From assembly GCF_001897285.1 (NCBI RefSeq), contig NZ_MKSM01000137.1, positions 1 through 64,000 on the forward strand: a DNA stretch of 64,000 nucleotides, given 5' to 3'. Position 1 is the first letter of the stretch. Every line of letters starts with the position of its first letter. Positions 28,527-36,496 of the stretch are shown here, one piece after another. The stretch is from Nitrobacter sp. 62-23. GTDB taxonomy: Bacteria > Pseudomonadota > Alphaproteobacteria > Rhizobiales > Xanthobacteraceae. The notes under the pieces were generated by a model. It ran no database searches. It saw only the letters and a program-made list of their open reading frames with translations, and was not told the origin of the DNA. A program made the position numbers and the translations under genes.

Positions 28527-29399
28527 ATGGGCGCGCTCGCTAACCACGCTTTCAGCAAGATGAATGGCATCGGCAACGAGATCGTCGTGGTCGATCTGCG
28601 CGACAGTGCCGCCGCGGTGACCTCCGAGGAGGCGCGCGCCGTCGCTTCGCCGGCCGGCGTTCCCTATGATCAGTTGATGGTGCTGCAATCCCCGCGGTTA
28701 CCCGGCACGGAAGCCTTCGTCCGCATCTACAACAATGACGGGTCGGAAGCGAACGCCTGCGGCAACGGCATGCGCTGTGTGGCGCGGCAGGTGTTCGAGG
28801 CCACCGGCAAGGCTGCGTTGACCTTCGAGACCCGCGCCGGGCTGTTGAACTGCTGGCAGGGGCCCGCGGCCGGTCTCTACACCGTCGACATGGGGCCACC
28901 GAAATTTGGCTGGCGGGACATTCCGCTCGCCGAGGAATTCCGCGATACCCGCTACATCGAACTGCAGGTCGGGCCGATCGATGCGCCCGTGCTGCATTCG
29001 CCCTCGGTCGTCAGCATGGGCAATCCGCACGCGATTTTCTGGGTCGATGACGTGAACGCCTATGACCTCGAACGCTTCGGGCCGCTATTGGAGAATCATC
29101 CGATCTTTCCCGAGCGCGCCAATATCACGCTGGCGCATATCGAGGATCGCGATCACATCGTGATGCGGACCTGGGAGCGCGGCGTGGGACTGACCAGGGC
29201 CTGCGGCTCGGCGGCCTGTGCGACCGCGGTAGCGGCGGCGCGGCTCAAGCGGACCAACCGCGCGGTCGAGATGACGCTGCCTGGCGGCGGCTTGGCCATC
29301 GAGTGGCGCGAGCGCGACGATCACGTGCTGATGACCGGTCCGGCCGTGTTCGAGTATGCCGGCAGGTTCGATCCGGCATTGTTCGCGTCTGTTGCGTGA
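28527..29399 (+). CDS. dapF: Diaminopimelate epimerase
   Basis: DapF converts LL- to meso-diaminopimelate for lysine and peptidoglycan. The 290 residues carry both catalytic cysteines, in [12 protein letters not shown] and in [12 protein letters not shown], with [10 protein letters not shown] at the N terminus and [12 protein letters not shown] start at the ATG at 28527 by comparison with the family; an ATG at 28518 is nearly equivalent. The stop overlaps the next start by one base (TGATG). Confidence 0.97.
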   Translation: MGALANHAFSKMNGIGNEIVVVDLRDSAAAVTSEEARAVASPAGVPYDQLMVLQSPRLPGTEAFVRIYNNDGSEANACGNGMRCVARQVFEATGKAALTFETRAGLLNCWQGPAAGLYTVDMGPPKFGWRDIPLAEEFRDTRYIELQVGPIDAPVLHSPSVVSMGNPHAIFWVDDVNAYDLERFGPLLENHPIFPERANITLAHIEDRDHIVMRTWERGVGLTRACGSAACATAVAAARLKRTNRAVEMTLPGGGLAIEWRERDDHVLMTGPAVFEYAGRFDPALFASVA

Positions 29400-30676
29400 T
29401 GCCGGTCGATGTCGTCACCTTTGGCTGCCGGCTCAATGCCTTCGAATCCGAAGTCATCCGCCGCAACGCGAGCGAGGCCGGCCTCGATGACGTCGTCATC
29501 GTCAACAGTTGCGCGGTCACCAACGAGGCGGTAGCGCAGGCGCGCCAATCGATCCGCAGGCTGAGGCGCGAGCGGCCGTCGGCGCGCATCGTGGTTACCG
29601 GCTGCGCGGCGCAGATCCAGCCGGCGATGTTCGCGGGGATGGCGGAAGTCGATCGCGTGGTCGGCAACGATGACAAGATGCGGGGTGATGCCTGGCGCGA
29701 GGCACGGACCGCATTCGCGGCCGCATCCGGTTTCGGGATCGCCAACGAAGAAAAAGTCGCGGTCGCCGACATCATGGCGGTGAGGGAGATGGCGCCACAC
29801 CTCGTCGAGGGCTTTCAATCCGGCCTGCCACGCGCCTTCGTGCAGGTGCAGAACGGCTGCGATCATCGCTGCACCTTCTGCGTCATCCCGTTCGGGCGCG
29901 GCAATTCGCGCTCGGTGCCGATGGGCGCGGTGGTCGATCAGGTGCGCGCGCTCACTGATGCCGGTCATGCCGAGATCGTGCTGACCGGCGTCGACCTCAC
30001 GAGCTACGGAGCCGATCTGCCCGGTGCGCCTCGGCTGGGCGGACTGGTCAAGCGGATCCTCCGCCACGTGCCCGAGGTGAGGCGGCTGCGAATCTCGTCG
30101 ATCGATTCGATCGAGGCCGACCGGGACCTGCTCGATGCGGTCGCCGACGAGGAGCGGCTGATGCCGCATCTGCATCTGTCGCTGCAATCCGGCGACGATA
30201 TGATCCTGAAGCGGATGAAGCGGCGGCATTCGCGCCGGGACGCCATCGACTTCTGCGCGCAGGTGCGGCGGCTGAGGCCGGGCATCGCCTTTGGCGCGGA
30301 CATCATCGCCGGTTTTCCCACCGAGACCGAGGCGATGTTCGCGCGCTCGCTGGATCTCGTCGCGGCGTGCGATCTGGCTTTCCTGCATGTGTTTCCCTAT
30401 TCGCCGCGCCCGGGGACGCCGGGGGCGCGGATGCCGCAGGTCGCGGGCGAGGTGATCAGGGATCGCGCGAGGCGGCTGCGCGCGGCGGCAGAAGCAGCGC
30501 TGCGTCGGCGGCTGGCCGCGGAGGTCGGGGCGACGCGTCAGGTGCTGATCGAAAGCGCCACCCAGGGCCGCACCGAGCATTTTATCCCGGTCGCGGTTGC
30601 GGGGGAAACGCCCGGCGCGGTGCGAATGCTGAGGGTTGCGGGGCACGATGGCGCCCGACTACGGCCCGCGGTTTAG
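29399..30676 (+). CDS. mtaB: tRNA t6A37 methylthiotransferase (MiaB-like)
   Basis: MtaB is a radical-SAM enzyme that turns t6A37 of tRNA into ms2t6A. The 425 residues have the N-terminal cluster cysteines in FGCRLNAFESE, NSCAVTNEAV and TGCAAQIQP, and the radical-SAM motif CDHRCTFCVIPFGRGNSRS. The TRAM end is short. Its start overlaps the dapF stop as TGATG, which marks translational coupling. The overlap with a cell-wall gene is common in this order and does not imply a joint function. Confidence 0.93.
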   Translation: MPVDVVTFGCRLNAFESEVIRRNASEAGLDDVVIVNSCAVTNEAVAQARQSIRRLRRERPSARIVVTGCAAQIQPAMFAGMAEVDRVVGNDDKMRGDAWREARTAFAAASGFGIANEEKVAVADIMAVREMAPHLVEGFQSGLPRAFVQVQNGCDHRCTFCVIPFGRGNSRSVPMGAVVDQVRALTDAGHAEIVLTGVDLTSYGADLPGAPRLGGLVKRILRHVPEVRRLRISSIDSIEADRDLLDAVADEERLMPHLHLSLQSGDDMILKRMKRRHSRRDAIDFCAQVRRLRPGIAFGADIIAGFPTETEAMFARSLDLVAACDLAFLHVFPYSPRPGTPGARMPQVAGEVIRDRARRLRAAAEAALRRRLAAEVGATRQVLIESATQGRTEHFIPVAVAGETPGAVRMLRVAGHDGARLRPAV

Positions 30677-30969
30677 CTGCGCGTAAGGTTGATTTGGCGC
30701 CTGCCGACAGGCCCGATCCCGCGCCCGACGTTTCGCCGCGACGAAGATGCGCGTCACGGAAGGTGAGTGGGCTTTCGCCATCATAAATACCCGACTCGGC
30801 CAGCCTGAGTCTGTTAACGATCGTCCCGGGTTTTGCCCGGTAGGACGGAACCAGGCTGGCGCGGGGCGATTGACGTGGTGCATCCTCAGGGCGGGGGCGC
30901 TGCTGCTAAACTGCAAAGGCCGGCCGATGGTGCGAGCGGCTTCATTCTCCTGATTTTCCGGGTAGGCGT

Positions 30970-32640
30970 GTGGTTCGGCTGGGATTTGTCATCGGATTTG
31001 TCGCGGTTATCGGGGTTCTTCTCTCCGGCCTTGCGGCCTGGCGCGCTCATGATCAGGAGCTGACGATCGACAGGATCGCGCTGTCGCGCGCGATCGACGT
31101 TCATGCCAGCCTGGTGCAGGAGCGCTTGATCGAGCGAGAGCTGCTGGCGCGGGTCGCCTCGGGATTGTTCGGATCACCCGCCGCCGTGCGGGCCAACATG
31201 CTTCACCCGTTGAGGGCCTCGATCTATGCCTTCAAGACCGATTTCGTCGTCGCCACCTGGGTTGCACGTCTTCAGCCGGATGAGTTTGCGCAGGCCGAGG
31301 CGGCGATGGCGTCGGCCGGATTTCCAAATCCGCAAATCCGCAGCTTCGACGACACGCCGCGCGATTTGCGCTCGCTCGACAAGCCGATCGACGTGGTGAT
31401 GGACGTCGAACCGAAAAACGCTGAAACGGGCGCATTCGTCGGCCGCTCGCTCGACGAGCATCCCATCCTGGGACCGATGCTCGACCGTGCGATGCAGACG
31501 AAGACGTCGGTGGTGTCGGATCCGGTCAATCTGCTGCGGCCCGACGGGCCGATCGGCCTCGTGATCGCGACACCGGTCTTCCCGGACGGGAACGAGAAGG
31601 CGGCCGGCTTTATTACGTTTTCCTATCGGCTTGCGTCGCTGATGCTGACAAACGACGAACTGTCGCTGTTCTCCGTTGTCCTGAAGGATCCGCGAAACCC
31701 GGCGACCGAATGGGTCGCCGACGATAGCGGCAACGTCACCTCACGGCTCAGAAGGGCGGCTGATCCCGTTCCGTTGGTGCTCCGGACGGTGACGTTCGGC
31801 GGACGGGACTGGTCGCTTGGCTATTATCCGAAAACCAATGCGGCCCTTCGCGCGCAAAGGCTCGCCGTGGTGGTGGCCGCGATCGGTCTGGCGCTGACGA
31901 CCATCATTTGCGGCCTGTTCGGATATGTCGCCTACAATAATCTGCGGCTCAGCCGGGAAATCCAGGTTCGAATCGGGTTTGAGCGGCGTTTGACCGCCGT
32001 CATCGACGAACTCAATCACCGGGTCAAAAACATTCTTGCCGTGATTCAATCGATTGTCACGCGTACGCTGCGACACGGCTCCGACATCGAAGTCGCCCGT
32101 GAGCTGCTGATTGGCCGGATCCACGCCATGTCCAATGTGGTCTCTCTGCTCAGCGAGACCCAGTGGCAGGGCGTCAAACTGAGAGGACTGTTCGAGGCGC
32201 GCGCCATCCCCAACGCCGACCGCATCGCGATCGAAGGTCCCGACATCACCGTGAGCGCGCGCGCGGCGCAGAGCCTGTCATTGCTATTCTTCGAACTTGC
32301 GTCGCATTCCGACGAAGGCCTCTCGCTGGTCGGCAAGCATCCGCACATTGCCGCGCATTGGGAGGTCGAGGGCGAGGGCAGTGAATCGATGTTTCGCTTT
32401 CGATGGGAGGAATTCAACACCAGCGCCGCCACCCGCCGCGAGGACAGCGATTTTGGGATCATCCTGCTGGACCGCGTCGCGCCGGAGGCGCTTGGTGGCT
32501 ATTCCAAGCGGTATTTTACCGAGGTGAGTTATGTCTACGAACTCGCCGCTCCCATGGAAACCGTCGTGGACATGACCGAGAGAGATCGCACGCTGCAAAT
32601 ATCTGCGCCGATCAGGTCCGCGACCCCATCAAGCCGATAA
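30970..32640 (+). CDS. Membrane sensor, HWE-type histidine kinase with a degenerate ATP-binding domain
   Basis: A 556-residue protein next to ecfG-nepR-phyR. It has membrane helices at residues 1-24 and about 295-320, enclosing an extracytoplasmic sensor resembling CHASE (ARVASGLFGSP, then VATWVARLQPDEF and AAGFITFSYRLASLML). The H-box ELNHRVKNILAVIQS places the phosphoacceptor at His350. The HWE family N-box (ELATNAAKYG) reads ELASHSDEGLSL here, with His446 where the ATP/Mg-binding Asn belongs, and the GFG turn reads DFG; the WEE motif remains. It could still be a phosphatase or a partner of another kinase. The start is a GTG and lies 293 bp from mtaB. Role in feeding PhyR is inferred from location. 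Confidence 0.82.
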   Translation: MVRLGFVIGFVAVIGVLLSGLAAWRAHDQELTIDRIALSRAIDVHASLVQERLIERELLARVASGLFGSPAAVRANMLHPLRASIYAFKTDFVVATWVARLQPDEFAQAEAAMASAGFPNPQIRSFDDTPRDLRSLDKPIDVVMDVEPKNAETGAFVGRSLDEHPILGPMLDRAMQTKTSVVSDPVNLLRPDGPIGLVIATPVFPDGNEKAAGFITFSYRLASLMLTNDELSLFSVVLKDPRNPATEWVADDSGNVTSRLRRAADPVPLVLRTVTFGGRDWSLGYYPKTNAALRAQRLAVVVAAIGLALTTIICGLFGYVAYNNLRLSREIQVRIGFERRLTAVIDELNHRVKNILAVIQSIVTRTLRHGSDIEVARELLIGRIHAMSNVVSLLSETQWQGVKLRGLFEARAIPNADRIAIEGPDITVSARAAQSLSLLFFELASHSDEGLSLVGKHPHIAAHWEVEGEGSESMFRFRWEEFNTSAATRREDSDFGIILLDRVAPEALGGYSKRYFTEVSYVYELAAPMETVVDMTERDRTLQISAPIRSATPSSR

Positions 32641-32698
32641 GTTGAATGGACACGCAGGGGGCAGCCGACCCGAATTGCGCCGAAGCCTTGTGGCCGGA

Positions 32699-33244
32699 TT
32701 ATCGGCCGCTGCCGATCACCGCCCGAACGGTGTCGTCCGGGCCGAAATCCTCGGCACCCTCGACGTAAAGCAGCGCGCTCAGCTTCGATCGCGCGCGGTT
32801 GACGCGGCTCTTGATGGTGCCGACGGCGCATCCGCAGATCTTGGCGGCGTCCTCGTAGGAGAACCCCGAAGCACCGACCAGGATCAAGGCTTCGCGCTGA
32901 TCCTGCGGCAGCTTGTCGAGCGCGGCCCGGAATTCCTCGAATTCCAGATGAGCGTTCTGGTTCGGCTGCGATTTCAGCGTTTTGGCGTAGCTGCCATCGG
33001 AATCCTCCACCTCGCGCCGGCGCTTGCGATAATCCGAGCGGAACAGATTGCGCAGGATCGTGAACAGCCACGCCGGAAGATTCGACCCGGGCTGAAACGA
33101 ATCGATGTTGGCAAGCGCGCGGAGCAGCGTTTCCTGCACCAGGTCGTCGGCACGATCGCCGTTTCCGCTCAGCGAAATTGCGAAGGCCCGCAGGTTCGGC
33201 ACGGATGCCAGGATATCCTCGCGAAGTGAATCCGTGAGAGGCAT
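32699..33244 (-). CDS. ecfG: General stress sigma factor EcfG
   Basis: An ECF sigma factor of 181 residues (ECF15 group). Region 2 includes DLVQETLLRALANIDSF and PAWLFTILRNLFRSDYRKR; region 4 includes LPQDQREALILVGASGFSYE and GCAVGTIKSRVNRARSKL. It recognises GGAAC-N16/17-CGTT, found several times in this window. Normally held by NepR and freed when phosphorylated PhyR captures NepR. Its ATG overlaps the nepR stop by one base (TAATG). Confidence 0.95.
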   Translation of the reverse strand: MPLTDSLREDILASVPNLRAFAISLSGNGDRADDLVQETLLRALANIDSFQPGSNLPAWLFTILRNLFRSDYRKRRREVEDSDGSYAKTLKSQPNQNAHLEFEEFRAALDKLPQDQREALILVGASGFSYEDAAKICGCAVGTIKSRVNRARSKLSALLYVEGAEDFGPDDTVRAVIGSGR

Positions 33245-33465
33245 TAGTCCCTCCCGTTATCTTTTGTGTCGAAATCGCCCGCGGGGGTTACTTGTGGATG
33301 ACTTGACCCCGATCCATCGAGCTTTCGGATTAATTCCGCAAACCGGTCGGGGACGCCCTGTCTCACGACGTCGTCATACATCGCGCGAAGCTGATGTCCG
33401 ATTCTGGACTGAATCTCGGCGTTAAGGCCGCCCTTGCCGGGTGATGGCTTCGAATCTTTCATCAT
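33244..33465 (-). CDS. nepR: Anti-sigma factor NepR
   Basis: A 73-residue anti-sigma factor. The family core is IQSRIGHQLRAMYDDVVRQ then GVPDRFAELIRKLD, the two helices that clamp either EcfG or the sigma-like domain of PhyR. The C terminus is disordered and polar. Two ATGs (MM) start it. It is immediately upstream of ecfG, overlapping by one base, and diverges from phyR across 258 bp. Confidence 0.93.
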   Translation of the reverse strand: MMKDSKPSPGKGGLNAEIQSRIGHQLRAMYDDVVRQGVPDRFAELIRKLDGSGSSHPQVTPAGDFDTKDNGRD

Positions 33466-33556
33466 TTTGTTTCATTCCCAAAGTTCCAAGCTATTGAAAA
33501 ATCGAGAATTTCTCCCGTTTTGAAGGCCGACCGTGTTTGCGGAACTCGTACGGGCT

Positions 33557-33581
33557 AATGCGAAGCGCAAGGGAAAGTTCC
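33557..33581 (-). promoter_or_regulatory. Possible EcfG-type promoter for nepR-ecfG
   Basis: Minus strand GGAAC at 33581-33577, 16-bp spacer, CATT at 33560-33557 (consensus CGTT). It lies 92 bp upstream of nepR. EcfG autoregulation is known in the family, but the -10 deviates. Confidence 0.35.
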
Positions 33582-33589
33582 GGGGACGG

Positions 33590-33614
33590 GGAACTTTTGT
33601 CATGCTTGAGCGTA
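33590..33614 (+). promoter_or_regulatory. Probable EcfG-type promoter for phyR
   Basis: GGAAC at 33590-33594, 16-bp spacer, CGTA at 33611-33614. It is back-to-back with the nepR site, with 8 bp between the two GGAAC boxes, and 110 bp upstream of phyR. Confidence 0.5.
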
Positions 33615-33723
33615 AACAAGCGCGGCGACGGACGGGCATCGGCTGCTGCCTTGTGCCGTGCGTCGCTCAAACAGAAGCGATGCCTGATCCCGGCATGACG
33701 GGGTCTCATAAAGGATGGACGGG

Positions 33724-34530
33724 ATGTTTCGATCACAGGTTGTTGCCGAGCATTTGCCGCTCTTGCGACGTTACGCCCGCGCCCTGACGGGAAATCAGGC
33801 CTCCGGAGACGCTTATGTCGGAGCCATGCTGGAGGCGCTGCTTCAGGATCCAACCGTGCTCGACGAGCGGCACGGGTCGCGGGCGGGGCTGTTCCGGCTG
33901 TTCACTCAAATCTGGAATTCGGTGTCGATCAACGATGGCGTCGACGAGGCGCCGGCGCTGGCGCCGACGGAGCGGCGGCTGACAAATATTACGCCTTTGC
34001 CACGTCAGGCGTTCCTGCTCCTGTCGCTCGAAGGTTTTTCCGAGGAGGAGGCCGCGTTCGTCCTGCAGACCAGCGTGGCCGAAGTTCGCAGACTGAGCGA
34101 TATGGCCGGCCGCGAGATGGCGGCGGAAATCGCAACCGACGTCCTGATCATCGAGGACGAGACGTTCATCGCGATGGATCTGGAGAGTCTCGTCAAGAAT
34201 CTCGGACACCGTGTGATCGGCGTCGCCCGCACCCACAGCGACGCGGTCGCCATGGCCAAAACCCGCAAACCCGGTCTCATTCTGGCCGACATCCAACTCG
34301 CTGACGGCAGCTCCGGCCTGGATGCCGTGAACGAACTTCTGCGCGTCGTCGAGGTGCCGGTCGTCTTCATCACAGCCTATCCCGAGCGCTTTCTGACCGG
34401 GGAGCGGCCCGAGCCGGCGTTCCTCATTTCGAAGCCGTTCCAGCCGGCCATGGTCTCGGCGGTCGCCAGCCAGGCATTGTTCTTCCACCGAAACTCGCGC
34501 AACCGGGAACCCCGCGCCGCCGCATCCTGA
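33724..34530 (+). CDS. phyR: General stress response regulator PhyR
   Basis: PhyR is an anti-anti-sigma response regulator. The 268 residues join an ECF-sigma-like N-terminal half (QVVAEHLPLLRRYARALTG, LPRQAFLLLSLEGFSEEE) to a receiver domain starting at about residue 138 (DVLIIEDETFIAMDLE). The phosphoacceptor Asp is in PGLILADIQLADGSSG, and the switch residues are in VVFITAYPERF and LISKPF. Phosphorylation lets the sigma-like half bind NepR and release EcfG. I start at the ATG at 33724 with AAGGA upstream; the ATG at 33715 is too close to it. Divergent from nepR-ecfG. Confidence 0.95.
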   Translation: MFRSQVVAEHLPLLRRYARALTGNQASGDAYVGAMLEALLQDPTVLDERHGSRAGLFRLFTQIWNSVSINDGVDEAPALAPTERRLTNITPLPRQAFLLLSLEGFSEEEAAFVLQTSVAEVRRLSDMAGREMAAEIATDVLIIEDETFIAMDLESLVKNLGHRVIGVARTHSDAVAMAKTRKPGLILADIQLADGSSGLDAVNELLRVVEVPVVFITAYPERFLTGERPEPAFLISKPFQPAMVSAVASQALFFHRNSRNREPRAAAS

Positions 34531-34607
34531 CGCACGGCTGCGGACGATCGCACCCGCGGCCGGCGATCTCCGGTCGCGCTTGCAGGAGCGCAAAGTTTGC
34601 GGGTTGC

Positions 34608-34688
34608 AAAAAAACGGACGCGGCTGGCATCACTATCAGCCGCGTCCTCGTCGCCGGTCGGGCGGGCAGGGGGAGGATGACCGGCTGA
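34608..34688 (-). ncRNA. Candidate stress-induced small RNA, GsrN-like
   Basis: No minus-strand gene lies here, yet an EcfG promoter (34695-34719) is followed within ten bases by about 80 nt of clear RNA structure. The 5' hairpin pairs 34679-34685 with 34653-34659 (GCCGGUC/GACCGGC, perfect) around a 19-nt loop, AUCCUCCCCCUGCCCGCCC, which is C-rich and complementary to Shine-Dalgarno sequences. A perfect 11-bp stem (34616-34626 with 34637-34647, 10-nt loop) then leads into seven U, an intrinsic terminator. The Caulobacter sRNA GsrN, under the EcfG homologue SigT, is known to use a 5' C-rich loop to pair with mRNA leaders such as katG. Orientation, promoter, loop and terminator fit; the start site is inferred from the -10. 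Confidence 0.7.
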
Positions 34689-34694
34689 GCCGAC

Positions 34695-34719
34695 AACGCG
34701 ACGATGGGGGATGCGTTCC
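34695..34719 (-). promoter_or_regulatory. EcfG-type general stress promoter of the small RNA (perfect match)
   Basis: Minus strand GGAAC at 34719-34715, exactly 16 bp, CGTT at 34698-34695. It fully matches the EcfG consensus and faces away from every annotated minus-strand start. Confidence 0.75.
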
Positions 34720-34845
34720 GCTTCGCTCTCTTTTTTCCGATCCATGAATGAACGATGTCTCGAGGATCGCGTTATTGCTCGCGGTTCGGCCCATACACCG
34801 TGGCGTGACTTCGTGGTGGGCCGGAACACAACGGGTGAGGCAATG

Positions 34846-35253
34846 ATGTTTCAGGTATCGACGGGCGTCCTCGGTGCGCTGGCGGTGATCCTGCCCTTCG
34901 GCGCGATGCACCTTCCCCCGGGGCACCATCCCCCAGGTCGCGATCTCGCTACGCGTGCTGACGTAACCGCTGCTGCGGTTATCAATCGCACCGCGAAGTC
35001 CGATCGCGGTTCTGTCCGATCAACGCCGGTGGAGGGCCGGACCGTTTCCATTCGGATTGACAGTCTGCCGGATGCGTCGATCGTGATCCGGATTCCGGGC
35101 GACAACTCCCTCGTGGTGGGTGAACGCGGTACTAGCCCACGCGTCCGTCGTGCGCCCGCCTCACAGGCCCGACGGGCGATCGCGTGCGAGCCGGTGGTAA
35201 GTGTTTTGACTGATATCGCCCGGCAACTCGAGCCCGGCCGCTGCGTCACCTGA
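34846..35253 (+). CDS. Exported protein of unknown function near the stress locus
   Basis: A 135-residue protein. A hydrophobic segment at residues 2-20 (STGVLGALAVILPFGAM) acts as signal or anchor; the rest is polar with VSIRIDSLPDASIVIRI in the middle and a conserved-looking end, ACEPVVSVLTDIARQLEPG, with two Cys. I know this ending only from unnamed Bradyrhizobiaceae proteins. The start is uncertain: ATG at 34843 or 34846 follows GTGAGG; the frame is open to 34711 and there crosses the sRNA promoter on the other strand. No domain recognised. Confidence 0.65.
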   Translation: MFQVSTGVLGALAVILPFGAMHLPPGHHPPGRDLATRADVTAAAVINRTAKSDRGSVRSTPVEGRTVSIRIDSLPDASIVIRIPGDNSLVVGERGTSPRVRRAPASQARRAIACEPVVSVLTDIARQLEPGRCVT

Positions 35254-35273
35254 GGTTTGTCGTTATCATGACA

Positions 35274-35705
35274 TCAGGTGCCGGCATCGTCACCACGGTC
35301 GCGCCGGCCTGCAAGTAATCCCAGCGCCAAGCCGCCGATGGCCAGGATCGGAATCAGCTTTTTGATGCCGACCGTGCGGGCCAACTGAAGTCCGGCCGCC
35401 ACGACCATCGGATCAGCCAAAAAGTTTTGCGCCGTCGCTCTGGTTCTTGCGGCTGCTCTTTTTTTCATGGCGTTTCGCCGGATCGCATAGATCGCGACCG
35501 CGATCATGGTGATCAGGAAGAAGATAGCCGCGCCGGCGAGGCAAGCCTCGATCAAGCCGTAGTTCTGAAGCACGAAGACAAACCCAGCGGCACATAAAAA
35601 CACGATGGTGATGGAGCCTGCGACGACCGCCACGGCGGCGACGGAGGTGAGCCGCACAGCATTGCCCGCGCTTTCCTTGAGGTCATCGATCGCCCGCTGA
35701 AACAT
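35274..35705 (-). CDS. Phage holin-like/DUF1469-type small membrane protein
   Basis: A 143-residue inner-membrane protein with two long helices (SVAAVAVVAGSITIVFLC and ACLAGAAIFFLITMIAVAI) followed by a basic segment and a third weak one (LIPILAIGGLALGLLAG). The pattern matches the putative actinobacterial holin X/phage holin (DUF1469) group of envelope stress proteins, which are not phage genes. It follows the DUF883 gene by 106 bp on the same strand and is probably transcribed from the EcfG promoter at 36216-36240. Family call moderate. Confidence 0.7.
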   Translation of the reverse strand: MFQRAIDDLKESAGNAVRLTSVAAVAVVAGSITIVFLCAAGFVFVLQNYGLIEACLAGAAIFFLITMIAVAIYAIRRNAMKKRAAARTRATAQNFLADPMVVAAGLQLARTVGIKKLIPILAIGGLALGLLAGRRDRGDDAGT

Positions 35706-35811
35706 TCAACGCCTCGCCCGGCTTGAAAATTGATTGTTGAAATGATTGGCAGAATCAGAGCCGCGGCGACAAGGTTCGCCGCAGCCCGACCAAACTGAAA
35801 TTACCTGCGCC

Positions 35812-36180
35812 TCATCGACGCCAGGTCACGCCGATCAAAAATCCCAGGCCGATGGCAAGCCCGACCGTTGCGAGAGGGCGTTGCTGGATCGCTTCTTCCA
35901 GCGTGTCCTCGATGGAGCTTACGGCGTTCTGTGCCGCATCAAACGCCGCGTTGCCGCGCTCCGACACATCGGAGAGGACGGAATCCACATTGGCTCTGGC
36001 CTGCTTGTACCCGCGGCGAGCCTGTTTTTTAGCAGAGCCAGTGAATGTACCAAGCGCGTCGGAGACTTGATCCGCCAGGGCGGAGATATCGTTTTTCACG
36101 GCTGATAAATCCTTCTCAAGGCGGTCGTAAGTCGCTTTATCAGTCAAGTTCTTCATTGCTTCCTCGTCATCGCTTGCCAT
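35812..36180 (-). CDS. DUF883 family (ElaB/YqjD-like) membrane-anchored protein
   Basis: A 122-residue protein. A long amphipathic helix (ATYDRLEKDLSAVKNDISA onward) precedes a C-terminal membrane anchor (PLATVGLAIGLGFLIGVTWRR) ending in two Arg, the layout of ElaB/YqjD/YgaM. In E. coli these inner-membrane proteins bind ribosomes in stationary phase under RpoS; here the parallel control would be EcfG. The ATG at 36180 has AGGAG six bases upstream. A perfect EcfG promoter lies 36 bp upstream, making it the clearest regulon gene in the window. Confidence 0.88.
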   Translation of the reverse strand: MASDDEEAMKNLTDKATYDRLEKDLSAVKNDISALADQVSDALGTFTGSAKKQARRGYKQARANVDSVLSDVSERGNAAFDAAQNAVSSIEDTLEEAIQQRPLATVGLAIGLGFLIGVTWRR

Positions 36181-36215
36181 CCAACGCTCCTGAAACCGAA
36201 AGGATATGCGCAACC

Positions 36216-36240
36216 AACGTGCCGTTACGGCTTAAGTTCC
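36216..36240 (-). promoter_or_regulatory. EcfG-type general stress promoter of the DUF883 operon (perfect match)
   Basis: Minus strand GGAAC at 36240-36236, 16-bp spacer, CGTT at 36219-36216. Transcription would start near 36208, giving a 5' leader of about 28 nt with the AGGAG ribosome site. Confidence 0.8.
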
Positions 36241-36496
36241 GCGCCCTGTCCGTCAGACGGTTGGCGAGCCTGCCCCTGTTCGACGACGCCTTGGCGGCGA
36301 GCAGCAGACCGGAAAGCGATGACGGCGCCGCATCGATCTCCACGAGGTCGATAGTGCGGACAGGGTAGGATTGCCCGACGCGTCCTGCGCCGCTCGGCGG
36401 AACTTTCAGGCCCTGTCGGGATTGCCTCGCGCGCCAAATGTCGCGAGGGCGCTTTCTCCGTCTTGAAATCTTGCGATTAATTTTGGAGAGGCAACA

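Noticed and set aside
30847-30871. GGAAC upstream of the stress-locus kinase, and another at 36399
   Set aside because: At 16 bp both are followed by GATT, only two of four -10 bases, so I did not call them promoters.
33460-33487. A third GGAAC in the nepR-phyR gap (minus strand, 33487-33483)
   Set aside because: No CGTT-like box at 16-17 bp, and the -10 would fall on the nepR start codon.
34616-34647. Reading the hairpin beside phyR as the phyR terminator
   Set aside because: The T run lies on the minus-strand side only; on the plus strand the stem is followed by TCGTCGCC. It fits a minus-strand transcript.
35274-35705. Prophage remnant suggested by the holin-like protein
   Set aside because: The gene sits in a stress operon with no lysis, integrase or structural genes nearby; DUF1469-type proteins are ordinary chromosomal genes.
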